Positions 44,301 through 57,400 of a DNA stretch of 64,000 nucleotides are shown here, piece by piece. Made by a program: the position numbers and the translations under genes. Source of the DNA: Pictodentalium vernedei (lineage: Eukaryota > Mollusca > Scaphopoda > Dentaliida > Dentaliidae); NCBI GenBank assembly GCA_031216915.1, contig CM062290.1:163348453-163412452 (forward strand), written 5' to 3'. Positions within the stretch are counted from its first letter, which is position 1. Every line of letters begins with the position of its first letter. The notes under the pieces are model-generated. The model did no database searches. It was not told where the DNA came from and was given only the letters and a program-made list of their open reading frames with translations.

Positions 44301-46335
44301 GTGCTATTTTCTCCCACATAACCTTTTTTCATATACCATTATTTCTAGTGCCGTTTTTCTATACCTTTCTTTCTTACATTTCTTGAAATAACCATTATCA
44401 AAGAAAATATTGTGTATCATCATGCTTGACTGCAATGTGGAGTATTCTGTGCGCTAAATTTATAATATGCATATGTCAAATGAAACGCAGAGACCGCAAT
44501 GTTAAAGATTAGATACAACAAACATATGAACGCGAGTGTTTTCAAAACAGTTCCATTCTCCCTTATGATGCCCAAGGTAGGACATGTCACGAGTGGAAAT
44601 GTTAAAATTAATTTTCAAACTTCAAAATTTGGTTTTGTTTTTGCCGGAAAATTAAGCACAGCACTAGCACGTTTCAAATAGCTTTGCTGCGAGTTAGTGG
44701 GAGAAAGGACGATTTGAACTCTTTGGAACGGTATGCACCATGGGAGAATTCAAAACCACGAGCCAAGTGAGCACGAAAGATACTACTTACAGTTTCAACA
44801 CTGAGAATTCTGAATGATATTGCTCAAACGAATATAGGTTACAGCAAAATAGGCAAATCTATGCAGCCATAGGGAGGTTTGGCAATAATTTAAGCCTACA
44901 GCCCCATGCCATATTGTCATTGAATACTACAGTTTTCTTTACGCAAAATGTATGCATAACGATTTTAAAGGGTTAATGTGGAAGGAATATACAGTGTGTC
45001 AACGTAACCTTGTTTTATTTATCCCATGTCGTTGATTTACTGTCTCAGGATTAAAACAGTGAACAGTTGGGATAAAAAGTTTACAATTTATTGTTTTTCC
45101 ACTGTAATGGATTAAAGCCCATTACCATCGACTCTTTTGTTTTACCTCCGCTTTTATCCCGAATAAGGACCACCAGGAACAATAAGTGTGCATAATGTAT
45201 AGAATGACCGGACATTATTCAGAATAATAACGAGCTTTGTTTCAAAATACTATACAGTAATAATTTCAATACCAACATGCAACCTGAACCGACCGCATTT
45301 TTACCTCGAGTTTCTACTGAAACATCCGTGCTGTTGTCGTCGATGAAATATTGAATGAAAGTGATAACTCACCGATCAACTGTTCACAATTTCAGTTTTA
45401 ATTCTCACAATGTAATGAAATTATTTCATATTTTCACATTAGTCCGATAAACGCTCTGTCCAGAATATTCCAACAAATAAGTGTCTCGGTCTTCCCTCTT
45501 GTCTATTATCTAGTCGAATTCCCATGCGCTGGGTGTAATGTTATCCTTTACAGAATTACGTTATGTAATCGTTTTACCCAAGTTTGGAAATAATGGAAAA
45601 ACTTATCGCAGGATTATCACCCATATTGTAGTCAGCTACTTGTGGGATAAACGATCTCTGAGCCAAATACATATCATTTCCACAACGAGAAGGTTAAATT
45701 TATGATGCTTGCCCGTAAACCTATTTTTGCTTCGTTGAAACTAGACCCCTTACAATATAATATTTAAAATGATAGGTTCCATGTTAGTCTCACAAAAGTT
45801 GGTTAGATGTTCAAAGTCCGATCGGCAAGTTTTATACTAAAGTATCCAGATTAGTGTTAATAATCAACCAAACCACCATTTGAAAATCTGAAAGAAAGTT
45901 TCGGCCAAAATTTTAAATCAGCACATTATCAAATCTTTTCTTATAACAGTTGAGGCGTTCGAACTATCAATACGCTATTTGCATATGGTTAGTTAAAATT
46001 GTTCATGGCCTCTTAGCCCCATGAAGAAATTCTTCTATTGGCAGATTGGCTCAAAGGTAAATGAAACGATCTGATTGGACATTTTCATGACTCGGTTGTT
46101 CCAGTGCTTAGTTAGTAGAATGGCTTTCGGTATATTATGCAATATTGTTTTGCAATATACAATTTAGATAAGCCGACAAGTTTTCCCTCAACTAAACTAG
46201 ACCGAACTAAACACTGACTACAATGTCGACATGCCAAAACCACTTCACGTTAATAAAGCGAGAATTTAACCATTCGCTATTCATCGTAGTTGCCAGTTCA
46301 GTATCTTTTACACAGGTCGGTAAGATATATTTGCT
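38346..46335. other. About 8 kb of non-coding DNA with little recognisable structure
   Basis: No gene, RNA or element ends seen. Minor items: an A-rich run at 42927-42967; GTTTGAATCCCCGC at about 42645, which looks like a stray tRNA B box; and a 111-codon minus ORF (41397-41732, with ACICHDFQKVDCSKC and KIRKSLLKFHLKSK) with no family I recognise. Other ORFs are shorter and featureless. Confidence 0.45.
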
Positions 46336-46480
46336 AGACTGTGTTTCTCAGTGACCTTATCTGACATAAACGATGTGAGTTAATATATTCCATATTAGAC
46401 TCTAGCTTCACTCTCATCCAATATGGAATTAACTGACACCGTATATACCTTGTTAGGTCACTAACAAATAGTGTAACTAA
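46336..46480. repeat. Palindromic element related to 21252-21407
   Basis: ACTGTGTTTCTCAGTGACCT, then GAGTTAATATATTCCATATT pairs with CAATATGGAATTAACTGACA and TTAGGTCACTAACAAATAGT. The right arm matches the 58 bp unit at 21280-21402 with several changes, and both continue into GTGTAACTAATAATAT. The left arm is fuller here than in the 21 kb copy. Confidence 0.7.
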
Positions 46481-46496
46481 TAATATGCCGCGGGAA

Positions 46497-46940
46497 AACA
46501 TACACAGAACGACACACATATTGTTTAGCACATTCACACGCGTGTGTGATTCTCTGTTTATTACACGCCTTCACGTATATAAAAGCAATTATTAGAAGGA
46601 CACTCAGTAATTCATTTGACAACTCGTCCCTTGAGTTTCAATGTGTTCTATATGCCAGGAGGCACATAGAACACATTGGAACTCAGGGACGAACTATCAA
46701 CAAAAGGAATACAGTTTATCGCCAACCAAATATGCGAGGGGAACCCGTGTTACTATGTTTAGCTATCCCCAGCGATTCAAATTGTAAATGCGTTACATTA
46801 TTTGTAGAAAATTCCAGTGAAATTTGGCTTCTATTTAAAAATAGTCCGTCATCGATTTCCTCTCAGCACATATGTTCGGAACGCATTTCCATTTTTCACA
46901 TGGTTTAGTGTTGCTACAAATAGAACAGACGTGTAATAAA
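46497..46940 (+). mobile_element. Family B hairpin-capped MITE, copy 2
   Basis: Opens TACACAGAACGACACACA, then GTGTGTGATTCTCTG as the other foldback arm, then TTTATTACACGCCTTCACG. It ends with ACAGACGTGTAATAAA. The body segment GAAAATTCCAGTGAAATTTG, then CTTCTATTTAAAAATAGTCC is shared with the other copies. The 120-codon ORF across it is accidental, since it reads through the foldback and the inserted palindrome P4. Confidence 0.78.
46625..46691. mobile_element. 68 bp-type palindromic micro-element, copy P4 (67 bp)
   Basis: CGTCCCTTGAGTTTCAATGT to CACATTGGAACTCAGGGACG, with centre GCC-AGGA-GGC. AACT is on both sides (46621-46624 and 46692-46695). Family B copy 1 has the empty site (TTTGAAAACTATCAACAAAA) against GACAACT ... 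AACTATCAACAAAA here. Confidence 0.87.
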
Positions 46941-47224
46941 ATAACATCCTGTTTTTATTTGAATTGCATCTGATTAGCTGTTTCCTCAGAAGTGTCATCC
47001 TGTTAAAATCCTTACTACTGAGAGGCGTAGAGTCGAGTCATGAGCAGCTCAAGTGAACTTTGTTTGGGCATATTGTGTATTTCGATATCTCTTAACTTTG
47101 ACCTTATATATTTTGCAATGGCAGTACTACTGTGTGTCAAAAAAAGACTAAAGAAAAATACATAGTTTTATTTGAGCCATGGTCAGTCACTGGAAAGAGC
47201 TGGACGGCAAAAGATTAATTCTCA

Positions 47225-47495
47225 CTGATAATACACAAACTGATTACTTATCCGGGTCTTAAGTGTCCTGCAATCAATTGTATCATTGTCCGAGGGAGGG
47301 TTACAAACTTCTATTTCATCATGTAGAGCTGCATGAATATGACAGAATACAACGAAGGAGGAGTACGGAGGACTGGAATCAGCTTTTACGCGTAATCCTG
47401 ATTCCATGCGCAATGTATCTAGCACATTTTTCCAATTTCTGTATTGTACCGCGTAACGTCGAATAGGCAAAGCAATCGTGGTATAAAGAACATTT
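47225..47495 (-). repeat. Unnamed dispersed repeat related to 7.3, 12.0 and 20.3-20.7 kb
   Basis: GAGTACGGAGGACTGGAATC and ATCGTGGTATAAAGAAC match the 7 and 20 kb copies, the latter inverted. TTTTTCCAATTTCTGTATTG, then GTAACGTCGAATAGGC matches the 12.0 and 20.6 kb pieces. The ends are not resolved. Confidence 0.45.
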
Positions 47496-47536
47496 CCTTA
47501 TAAAATAAACGTTGAGCAAAAATTAAATATACTATT

Positions 47537-49063
47537 AAAAAAAAAGAAGGGGATATCCAAACAGATGTTGACATTTTCGGAAAATGGTATTATATACGTG
47601 TGATTGGACACATCAATATGTTACCAAGTTTAGTGTGGATCATGAATGTCACCGGCTCACGAAAACTTCGTGCAGGTTTTTCGCACGAGCGCCGCGTTAA
47701 TGTCTGTGGGGTACGTTTTGAAATTTTAATTTGTACTGACTGGACGGGCTTTTTCGGAGGCCTCATCGTTCTTTTCTGGTATAAACTCGTTCATCAATAG
47801 TTTCTGGTCGATACATAACTTTTGAGGTATGCGAAGACTGACAGGTGACGAACGTTTAAGTGCCGTTGGCATGTTGGAAGCTGACAACAGACAGACTGCA
47901 GTGGCTGAAATTCTCAACGTTACTCAAGCGGTGATTGTCAGGTTGTGGTCCCGCTACCGCCAGGCAGGCAATGTTGATGACAGACGTCGGTCAGGTCGTC
48001 CAAGGGCGTCAACTGCTGACCAGAATCGTTTCATCCGAACCACATCATTACGTAACCGCCATCAAAGTGCCTCAGAAATTGGACAGCAGCTGCACCGGGC
48101 GACAGATGTGCGAGTCAGTGGTCAGACTGTCCGAAATCGCTTACAGAGCTGGAATTTGTACGCTCGACGACCTCGAATAATTCCACGTTTGACTGAATGT
48201 CTCACCGCAGCAGGGCGTAATTGGTGTGGAGCACGCGATGCTGGGACAATCGTCGGTGACGCAACGTCATGTTTTCCGATTAATCGAGGTTCACTCTCGA
48301 CTTCCACGACAGGCGAAATAGAGTGTGGCGGCGGCGGAACGAACGATACCATGACAAACCGTTAGGCAGCACGATCGTTTTGGTGGGGGATCGGTTATGG
48401 TGTGGGGAGGCATAACCATGACAAGCTGAACAACATTACATGTCATCCAAGGGCGTGCCACAGGGCGTTACTACCGTGACATATTAGCAGCTCATGTGGT
48501 GCCATTTGCGCGACGTCACGGCCGTCGATTCATTTTCCAAGATGACAATGCAAGAGCACACAGGGCCCGTGTTTGTTACAGAGGTCCTCTAGGAGCAGAA
48601 CATCACTACACTGCCTTGGCCAGCACTAAGTCCAGACCTTTCACCAATCGAGCACGTCTGAGATATGCTTGGCAGGTGCCTACGACAGCGCCAACAGCCC
48701 TCCCCCCACCAATGTCCAAGAACTCGCCGCTGCACCGCAGGAAGAATGGAATAACATCAGTCAAGCTGGTATTGGACGTTTGGTGAGGAGTAAGCCACGT
48801 CGTATCCGCGCTTGTCTCGCGAACGAGGAGGATTTACAAGGTACTGAGGTCTTGGACTAAATGTGGTAAATGTAAATTCTCTGATTGACCGGCCATGTCT
48901 TCTACAACCCAGTGCGTGGAATGTGTGCTTGTCAGACACCCAACTATCGCCGAAATCATTCACTAGATGTCACAGTGCAATGCCTCAACTGTCTTTGTGA
49001 TGAAAATATAAATATATTTCTTCGTATATCTCACTTTTATCAAATATACCCTACTTTTTTTTA
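47537..49063 (+). mobile_element. Tc1-like DNA transposon relic (family T1, copy 2)
   Basis: The inverted ends are AAAAAAAGAAGGGGATATCC at about 47538 and ATATACCCTACTTTTTTT at about 49045-49062, with TA-rich flanks. It is about 1.5 kb and homologous to 23093-24553 throughout. The 5' untranslated part shares CACATCAATA, CACCGGC and TTTTTCGGAGGCCTCATCG with copy 1. Confidence 0.88.
47829..48860 (+). pseudogene. Broken Tc1-family DD34E transposase, better preserved copy
   Basis: An uninterrupted first part of about 130 codons begins MRRLTGDERLSAVGMLEADN. It carries two helix-turn-helix regions (QTAVAEILNVTQAVIVRLWS; QSASEIGQQLHRATDVRVSG with QTVRNRLQSW) and an RRRSGRPRAST hook between them. 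Later, in changed frames, come the first catalytic Asp (MFSD, followed by a stop where Glu is usual), VMVWGGITM, the second Asp (FIFQDDNARAHRARV), and SPIEHV with the catalytic Glu, 34 residues after the second Asp. It ends EEDLQGTEVLD and TAA. It has at least two frameshifts and several stops, so it is inactive. Length is close to the ~340 residues usual for Tc1. Confidence 0.92.
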
Positions 49064-49216
49064 CTAGTATATATAAAAATCATTCCAACCCAGATTGTTT
49101 TCGGATATTTTATCCGTTTTAAAATCCTAAATATGTATGGGAGTATATCAAGTTGTACTATTTTTAATAGCGTTTTTGTAGCTCATTGTCGAAAATACAG
49201 AATTTATTCATATACT

Positions 49217-49423
49217 AGGATCGAAACGACAGCCAGGTTCACCTCGTGTCTGATAGTTTTACGGGTGGAGGAAACCGGGGTGTTACCACCGATCAGCGAC
49301 AAGCATCTGTCAGACCCCCAACGCACTAACACCGCACAAGCAGGATTAGCACTGGTTGAAGGCAAATGCGCTATCGTTGTGCAGTACGCCTTTGAACACA
49401 GCGCGTTCCCGCGTGGGCAATCG
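49217..49423 (-). mobile_element. SINE body, head missing
   Basis: On the minus strand: TGCCTTCAACCAGTGCTAAT, GGGGTCTGACAGATGCTTGT, CGCTGATCGGTGG, TCCTCCACCCGTAAAACTAT, CCTGGCTGTCGTTTCGATCC. This is the body shared by the other SINEs. The pol III head and 3' tail are not recognisable, so which head it carried is unknown. ORFs on both strands are incidental. Confidence 0.75.
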
Positions 49424-50259
49424 AATGTAAGTGAAAATATAGAAAATTCCATTCTTATGTTTTGTTTTTCATCTCAAAGTTACTGGCCAATAATGAAAAA
49501 GCACAATGCAATATCGTTTCACTGATAAAAGCTACACGATCAACGATCTTGTATCCAATATTTAAATAATATTAAATTCAGTTGTTTCATTTCAATAATA
49601 AACGCACCTGTCGAACTATACAGTATATTGATGAGTACGTGGAAAGTATAAGCCATGAAAAGCACAATCATCTGCAAAGCCCTTATGATTCTTGTATCTC
49701 TGTAATACTCCAGTCAAGAAAGTTTCATTCCCAGCTGCATGAACCTCTTAGTTAAACCGCATTCATTTTATATGTTTTAATATCAAGGAGAAAAAACTGT
49801 ACTCTTGGGTTATTATAAAAGACATTAAATTTTTTTTGTTTCCACCAACATAAGCTTTAAACCAACAATTCGGAAAAATTCGCCCAGTTATTTTAGAACC
49901 CCCCTGTGGTTTCTTTCCATCTCTGATCCTCTCTTTTCTTCTGCAACTGGATTCCCACATTGGATAAAAAATTTAATACGACTGGTGGGTGGTAAACCAT
50001 ATTTTCACAAAAAGATCAACCAGCTCTCTGTGGCATGCGATATGATATTACCCTGACTGTTACAATTGTCGATAAAACTCGAAATAAACAAACAAACCAA
50101 CATGTGTGAAATTATGAATAAATATCACATATCAGTGATGTGTTTGACGTTTTTAGATAAAGTATAAACTGTTTCAGCACTGCGGCAGACTTTAAGGGAC
50201 AGCACCCATAGACATCGAAATTTGTTTTAAACATGAACCTAACACTATTAGCAAACGAC
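49424..50259. other. Non-coding, nothing recognised
   Basis: No gene or element ends between the SINE body and P5. Confidence 0.45.
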
Positions 50260-50263
50260 AATT

Positions 50264-50331
50264 CGTCCCCTGAATTCCAATGTGTTCTATGTGCCTACTG
50301 GCACATAGAACACATTGGAACTCAGGGGACG
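50264..50331. mobile_element. 68 bp palindromic micro-element, copy P5 (best preserved)
   Basis: Arms of 32 bases (CGTCCCCTGAATTCC ... CTATGTGCC and its mirror) differ at one position, around TACT. AATT stands on both sides (50260-50263 and 50332-50335). It is stand-alone. In RNA the single mismatch would be a G-U or A-C pair, depending on the strand. Confidence 0.9.
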
Positions 50332-50344
50332 AATTACCAACAGA

Positions 50345-50485
50345 AAATTCAAGAAATTTTCATAGTTTGTCTCCAAAACATAGCATATGTCCCTTCGTTT
50401 TGAAGAAAAATTGAAAAACAAACGAACAAGATTGTGAAAAGCGCCGGCCGGTGATAGCCGTAATGATGGACAAAATGGAGATTAA
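50345..50485 (-). mobile_element. Decayed TTAA MITE (family D)
   Basis: GTTTGTCTCCAAAACATAGC, ATATGTCCCTT, then GAAAAGCGCCGGCCGGTGAT, AGCCGTAATGATGGACAAAA and GGAGATTAA parallel the right half of copy 6 (AATAGCGCTGGCCGGTTTTG, GCCGTTACGGTGGGTAAAGG, GTTAA). It is too diverged to place the left end. Confidence 0.45.
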
Positions 50486-53400
50486 ATGAAGTTGTTGATT
50501 ATCGCAATTCGTGTTCTATACCCAAATCTACAAGACTTCGGGCTACAAATATTACGTCATTGTCCCTATAATTACTTTGAGCTTGACTTTGACGTCGCGG
50601 TGGTGAGCTCACAAGTTCCTAAGTGGGCGTACAGTGGCACATCGTGATAATGAATAGACTACGTCATGCTAAAAGTACACCCGTCTTCAGACGATACTGT
50701 CCCTCTTTTGTCTGGTTAATAAGAGTTTGACTGTTACTCCCCATTTATCGGTGGTTCTCCCCGCACTCCAACTGCCTCCACAAAAACAAATGCCCCACAT
50801 GACACAGAAACAGCTGTTGAAGGTGTCGACAAACGCTAGCAAAAAAAAAAACAACAAACGATGACTATGCTTGTTCGTGTCGTTAAATTTCCGTAAAAGA
50901 TACATTTTGTAATATCAAAGATGAAAGGGTTAAAAACTGCAGAAAATGAAAACACATTTATGAATTATAAAACATTCAAATCTTATTGATTAAACTCGAC
51001 GAAATTGACCTTGACGAAGCAGAAAAAATCGAAGAGAACAGAACTCAGTAGCTCTCATACGATAAGACAAGGCACTGAAGCAAGAAAGACCGTGATTAGA
51101 ATAAACAGTTCATGGCAATAAAATATTTATGACATGTCTAGATTTTTTGTTGTGATCGATTTTCTCCCGATGGGTCTATATTTTATTTATGATGGTAGTT
51201 TTTGTAATAATTTTCCTCAATCTGACAGAATGTGCAGCTGGAGTTTTTAAAATTCTATTTACGTTTGATTATCGGTAGGAGAACAATTAGATAGGTTTAC
51301 AATGAACATCATTTCTACGATTTGTTCCATTATATTGATTAAAATCACAGCTTGTTTTATATACTTACTCGATTGCCATGTGCTTTTCGGTAGATCTGTC
51401 CAGCATGGCAGTAATTATATAATTCAGAACATGTGTGTTGTTATCTGTGTGATAGGGGCGACCGGCAGCGAGAGAAATCATGTTTGATAACAGATCATGT
51501 TGAACCTATCTACCACCCTTCGTTTATCTATCCCGGAATACAACATAGTTCCTCTTCACTTTTCCAATAGCAATTAAGCTATTATAAATTCTATGTGCTT
51601 CCCCCGAATCCGAATGCTTATTTCTGTGCGTCCTATTGTAAATTATCACACGGAAAAGGGAGGAAAAGAGGGTAGAGTTGTATTTCTTGTTAGTTATTAC
51701 ACTTGCTACCAGGCGCAATATATTTATGCTGCTTGTTTAAAACTTTTCATCCTATCAATAAAGCTGTTTGCCGGAATTATGCCCGTCATCCTACCTATCA
51801 CTTTATGAAGACGATAGTGCTTCTAAATGACATAAAGTGACATTTTTGTACCGACATGCAGATTTCAGTACTCTGATTACAAAAAACGCTTTTTTCGCAA
51901 CACATACACAAAATTGAACAAAGATTTCATGAACAAAATATTGTAAAAGCAACACTAAAGTATAAACAAACAAACGAAAATTGTATCTAAATAATGTTTC
52001 CTTGTATCTATTTCGGCAGGTGAAATTCTGCAATATTGTAGACAGATAAGCGAACATAGATTTTCGACCACTTCGCGACTCAGTCCGCTATTGCAATTCC
52101 AGTACAGTAGCTTATGATGGATCATTCAAACAATTGCGTTCTATGGATATGCAGCACTTGTTGCAAAGGTGGGGATAATGCAATCAAAATATCTCTCCCG
52201 ATGTTTGTTCATTCATGTCTCAGAGTGAATTGTCAAATATCTGTCAGAAGCGGATATCACCAATGAAGACAAAAAGCAAAGAAAATTTTAATGCATTTCT
52301 TTACCAAAGACTGTCTCTGAAGATGAACTTCCGTTAGCATAAAGAGGTCACATAATCATGTAACAATAACATAACTTGGGTCCGTTTAGTGTAGTCCGAT
52401 CGTTTTGTCATTATCGCGGTGTTGACACAAACTGGGTACTTCTCGAAAGTACACACAAAATGAGTATTTCGAAAATTCTATAATTCGACACACATTTGGT
52501 TCATTGTTCGACAAACATGTTTCATACTTCTTGATTATTACTTCAAATATTGGAAACATTCTTTCTGCCGTTTTAATATTTAAAGACAAAGGGTGTGTTT
52601 ATACTTGTCCCATGATCCTTCCCCACACACACTTCTGCCAGAGATTACCAGTGCATTGTCGAGTGTTGCAAAAATACTGTCATGTGATGAGATAAACGCA
52701 AGGCATCATTTTCTAAAACTGTCAGGTGTCAAATTCTTCAAATTAATAAAGAGAGCCAGTCTTTTATAAATTACTCCATCATGATTTACAATTTGAGCAC
52801 AGTCTACAGAAGGATTGATAATGAGCACAGAGGTAAGATAAAGTAACTGACAGAATGGAATCAAGATTCTCGATTTTTAATATTCAATCTGCTGGTTTAC
52901 ATTTCCAGCAGATCTTTAAAAATAAACAAGAGAACACTGACTAAAGACGCCTACCCCACTAATTCATTGTATTCCATCGCTCAACCTACGCCCTTTTAAC
53001 AATGGTTGCTGCTGTTTGTTTTGTCAAATTGAAATTAAACAAGGATGATATTTGACGCTGATGTCATTTGTGATGTGAAATAGGAAGCTCTGTGCGTTTG
53101 ACCCTTGATATTTTGTTCACCGAAATCAAAGGTTTGAAGACCAAATTAGTGTTGCCAAATTGTTGTGTGTTGTCTTTTGCATGGACAATCCTGTGTTTCA
53201 TACAAAAATGCCACTGTTTGATTTTTTGTTTGTTTCAAAAGCATGTTCTGCATTAAGAATTACCGACACAAAAATACACCTCTTGACACTTGATATTATC
53301 GGTAGACTTTTGAACATATGTATTGAAATTTGAAGGTTAATTTGAAGATATATATCCTTAAGACGAATGTAAAAAGAAACAATAAGAGGATAATTACCAA

Positions 53401-54270
53401 ATACCACACTTTGCAAAAGAGCTGTTAATTGAATTTTATGATGCATTTTCAGTTTCTTTGCATTTCATACGGTAAGTAACACATGCCAACAGCTGAGAGG
53501 TTTTTGTTAATAATTTAAATATTTAATAGACTCACTTTCAACTATCATTTTTTCTAGGCACATATTCTCGTTGTTGTGAGGTCCAACCTCTACAAAATTA
53601 ATGCCAACGGATCTATATTGTATGGTACAGAAGACTCGAAATTTGATAGATTGTACCCAAAGCAAAGAAATTTGAAAGTTTTGAAAATATGCCAATGGAG
53701 CTGATGTAAACAAAAAGCTTCCATGTTCATTTGGGGAAAAGATGTTGTCTCGAAGGTATGGTGGGTCATTTCAATCATGTTTGCAGACAGAGCTTTTTGC
53801 TCAGTCAAAGAACCGCCGTGCTGAAAACTACAGAATCCCAGGAACGCTCAAATATAATCCTAGTGGAGATGTCATAGAAATAAACTTGATATGGTAAACA
53901 GTGTGACTCGAGAATATCCATCAATTGCATTCACACAAAGGGAAATGTTGCCAAATTTGCAATATTTTAGCTCACATCAGAGAAAAGTCATATAAACTGA
54001 ACTACCACATGTGTTTTGTATGTGATCATAACTGTACAATTTGCATCATACCAATTCAAGTGAAGTGAGGTCAGAACACAATTACCGAGGTTTCTCTACA
54101 ATAGACAGTCGATCATCCATCCATGCCACTAACTTGGCTTACCATGAAACTGATCAGGGACAAACAAACTCTATAGAACACTACTGACTGGTGCGATTAT
54201 AAAAAACTCCCAGTTATTAACATGATCAAGTTCGCTGGGATTGTTACTGCTATATTACCATTTCGGAGGA
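50486..54270. other. Non-coding, nothing recognised
   Basis: About 3.8 kb with no gene, RNA or element ends. Short ORFs have no domain. An A run lies at about 50840. Confidence 0.45.
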
Positions 54271-54271
54271 T

Positions 54272-54403
54272 ACATAGACAGAACGCGATGTGTGTTTGAA
54301 TCGGTGGGTGTTTTACATAACGAGTTGGAATGGCGTAGTCATATTTCGCGAGAGCGTATTCAAACACACATCGCGTTCTGTGTTTATTGCACAACCCATG
54401 CAT
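54272..54403. repeat. Stand-alone foldback resembling the cap of family B
   Basis: GACAGAACGCGATGTGTGTT with TGAATCG pairs with CGTATTCAAACACACATCGC and GTTCTGTG, followed by TTTATTGCACAACCC. The plan (ACAGAACG...CGTTCTGTGTTTATT(A/G)CAC) is that of the family B terminal foldback, but no family B body follows. Confidence 0.6.
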
Positions 54404-57396
54404 TATAATTCATTTAAATAAACAAATTTTAATTTCGATGTTTAAACCCAAAGGTGAAGAGTCTGTTTGTTTTGACTGAAGCTGTACTATCAAATGGATC
54501 GATAAAAAATCAAACAACTTTCTCGGAACCAGTGTTTGTTGAAATTCGTATCGCTGTTTATCTTCGGTTGGTGCCCATTCACGCCTAACCATCTAGTGGC
54601 TATTACTGTTAGTAAAAATATAAGTACAAATTTGTGCAGATTTGCAAAACAGCTGGGAGAAACATTTTTAAAAGGAGTTCGAAGCATGTCAAGATGTACG
54701 AAGATTTACCGAAATAAAGTTGACCAATTCAGATATAACGGATCCACAAAACGAGACGGCCAGGGGACTGGGGTAATGTTCTGGTTGGAAATGATCGTTT
54801 TTTTTTTAAAAAAAATACTATCTCATTTTTGGTTAACTAATTGTTTGTGAACCGACTTTATTTTGCTTTGGACGTTTTCATTTTCACACTATGCGACAGA
54901 GTGTCGATAATTGTATAACGAAATCTGGAAACTTTTCGAAGCGAAACACGACTCGATGGGAAAGGAACTAGTGTGAACGGTGCTGGGAAAAAAAGTTCCG
55001 GCCTGTACATCACCAATTGAATACAGAATCATTTATCATGATTTATGTCATAGCGGCTATTCCGTTAAATACAAGAATTTAAAGTTGAATGGATGTGTAA
55101 TAATATTAATTTAAACAAAATACATACAAATATACATTTAAATGAGATCTATACAATCCTTCAGCCTTCATGGCTAGAAGAAAGCATCAAAAAATATTCT
55201 GCACCTTTGGCACAGCTGACTACATCATTTCGTGAAATGACATATATTATAATCGCGTAAGGACTTTTTAAAATTGGATATTTGGATAAGAGGGCCATTT
55301 GCGCGATTATTTCGATCGAGTGTATGCGGAAGAACAGCAAAAACTAAAACGCCTCCTTAATATCATAGAACCCATCAAATCAATAAGAATGTTGGCGTTC
55401 CCATGTTGTGTGTTACCGCACTATTTCCTTGTCTGCATGTGTGATTTTGCGTTTTTTTTTGTCTAAACTGACGTTTGCAGAACAAATTCACCCCTGCCAT
55501 TCCACCGAGTGAAAACTTGTCCAATTATGACACAGAAGTAGTGAATTGGGCTGGTTACTTCAACGAATCATGCAATGCTCCTGATTTGGTGATATGTTGT
55601 TCTCAGAGTGGGAATATTCATACTTCATATTAACAATAATACAAGTATGTTGAATGGCGTATTGATTATCTCCGAATGACATCAAAGTGGGGAGAATTCA
55701 AATGAAATTATGCATGACAGGACAGAAACACGGGACGGTAACAGTTGGGACATGCTGGTTTAGGCAGAGCTTCTCTCTCAGTCAAAACGCATTCTCCAGG
55801 ACACAATGTATAATTTATATTCACAATAGTCCAGAAGACAAGGAGTTCATGTAGATACATTTTTGATGGACAGAACGCTGGATGAGTTTCATATTTTTAC
55901 CAAAAATAAAATGATAGGCCACCCCTGTTACAAGCAATATAATTGAATAATTGTTACATACAGGTTAGCATTATACCTTCTAGATGATCGGAAATCAAGC
56001 ATTTGAAGAATACCATCGAATGCGGGTGCTTCTTGTAGTTTGGGAATCTGAATTTGCCAGCAAAATAACAAATTTAGACCATCTGAAATAATTGTCACTC
56101 CCGTTACTGGAATGATCCCTCATGTTACCACTTTCTCAAAACAATGTGATTTCAGATGAATCAAAATGTACATGTTTTCCCCTCCCCGTCACCTTGAACA
56201 GAACTGACGGGGAGCATTTGTTTAACCCCAAAACCCATAGCCATGGCAACAGTAGGGATTCGCTGGAACTATTCTCACATGCTTGGCGGCTAATTTTAGG
56301 AAATATTGGAAGATCAACTTCTCCGAGTAGACGCTACGCTTTAGCCATACTTCATGTTAAGTGTTATCGGCTACCAATTACACATGCTTATTCGTCTAAA
56401 ACAAATCTAGTGTATTCTATGGGTTACTCTTTCGGTAGCAATAGGGACAATCCCTCTGCTAGGGACAAAGGTTTTGAACCCACCATAGCAACTAACCTTA
56501 TACATTTTCTGAGGATTTAGCATTTGCGGGCCAGATACACCACACAATCAAAACTCTGTGAAATGTGTGATGGCGGGATGACTTTTCTCCCGAAAGTCGG
56601 AAATTATGACATGCACGTTTTGCCAATATTCACGTTAAGCGGACCTTTAAGCCACCGGAAGAGATGAAGGCGTGAACTGCGACATGTACCATTTAAGCCA
56701 TGATGTATGGTTGAGGGCTTATAAATTCCATTGATTAAAGTTTTCTTCTGGAGAAAAAGGTAATGGGCAGTAAATATGCACAATTTAAAAAACCTGCCCA
56801 TATCAGCAAATACTCGAATACGCGCCAGTCTCTCTCTGTTGATGAGCCTGTCACAGTCTTGTGATAGTTTGTTTTTGTTTTTTCTTCTTCGAGCATCTTC
56901 CACCCGGACGGCTAGCCTTCGGATTGGAAGATAGTTGAAGAATCAGACCGAACTGACCGAAGTTGGAATTCTTTGGCCAACTGCAGCTGGATTTGTTTAC
57001 CTTTGCAGATAATGAAATGGCTATATTTTGACACATTTGTAGGATTTCAGTTTTTTAACTTATTATGCAATCGTGTAGCATGTGTGTTGAAAGAGATGGT
57101 GGGCCACATACTCCGTGTGCACCCCATGACCCCATCGCCCCAACGAGCATATCAACAATGCAATGGAAAATACTCCTAGATAATCCGATTTGAGGTCAAT
57201 AATGAATTTCGAGTGACAGTTGCCATATTCTTGGACGCGTAGTTTGTTTTTTTTTCTAAAATTGTTTTCACCTAGCACAACTGTTTACGCCTTGTGCCTT
57301 TTCCAGATGGTCATATCAGTACTTCCTCCAAACTAACTCGTTTTTCATTTTTCACCTCTGATGCATACTCCCCAGCTCTCATCAAAATCCATGGCA
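54404..57396. other. Non-coding, nothing recognised
   Basis: Three ORFs of about 100-132 codons occur (54536-54850 plus, 56122-56520 plus, 56604-56903 minus). None has a signal, domain or motif I recognise, and none has clear exon borders. Confidence 0.4.
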
Positions 57397-57400
57397 TATA

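Noticed and set aside
46546-46908. 120-codon ORF
   Set aside because: It crosses the family B foldback, the palindrome P4 and the family B body, all non-coding in other copies.
56122-56520. 132-codon ORF as a host gene
   Set aside because: No recognisable motif or exon border; composition is not clearly protein-like.
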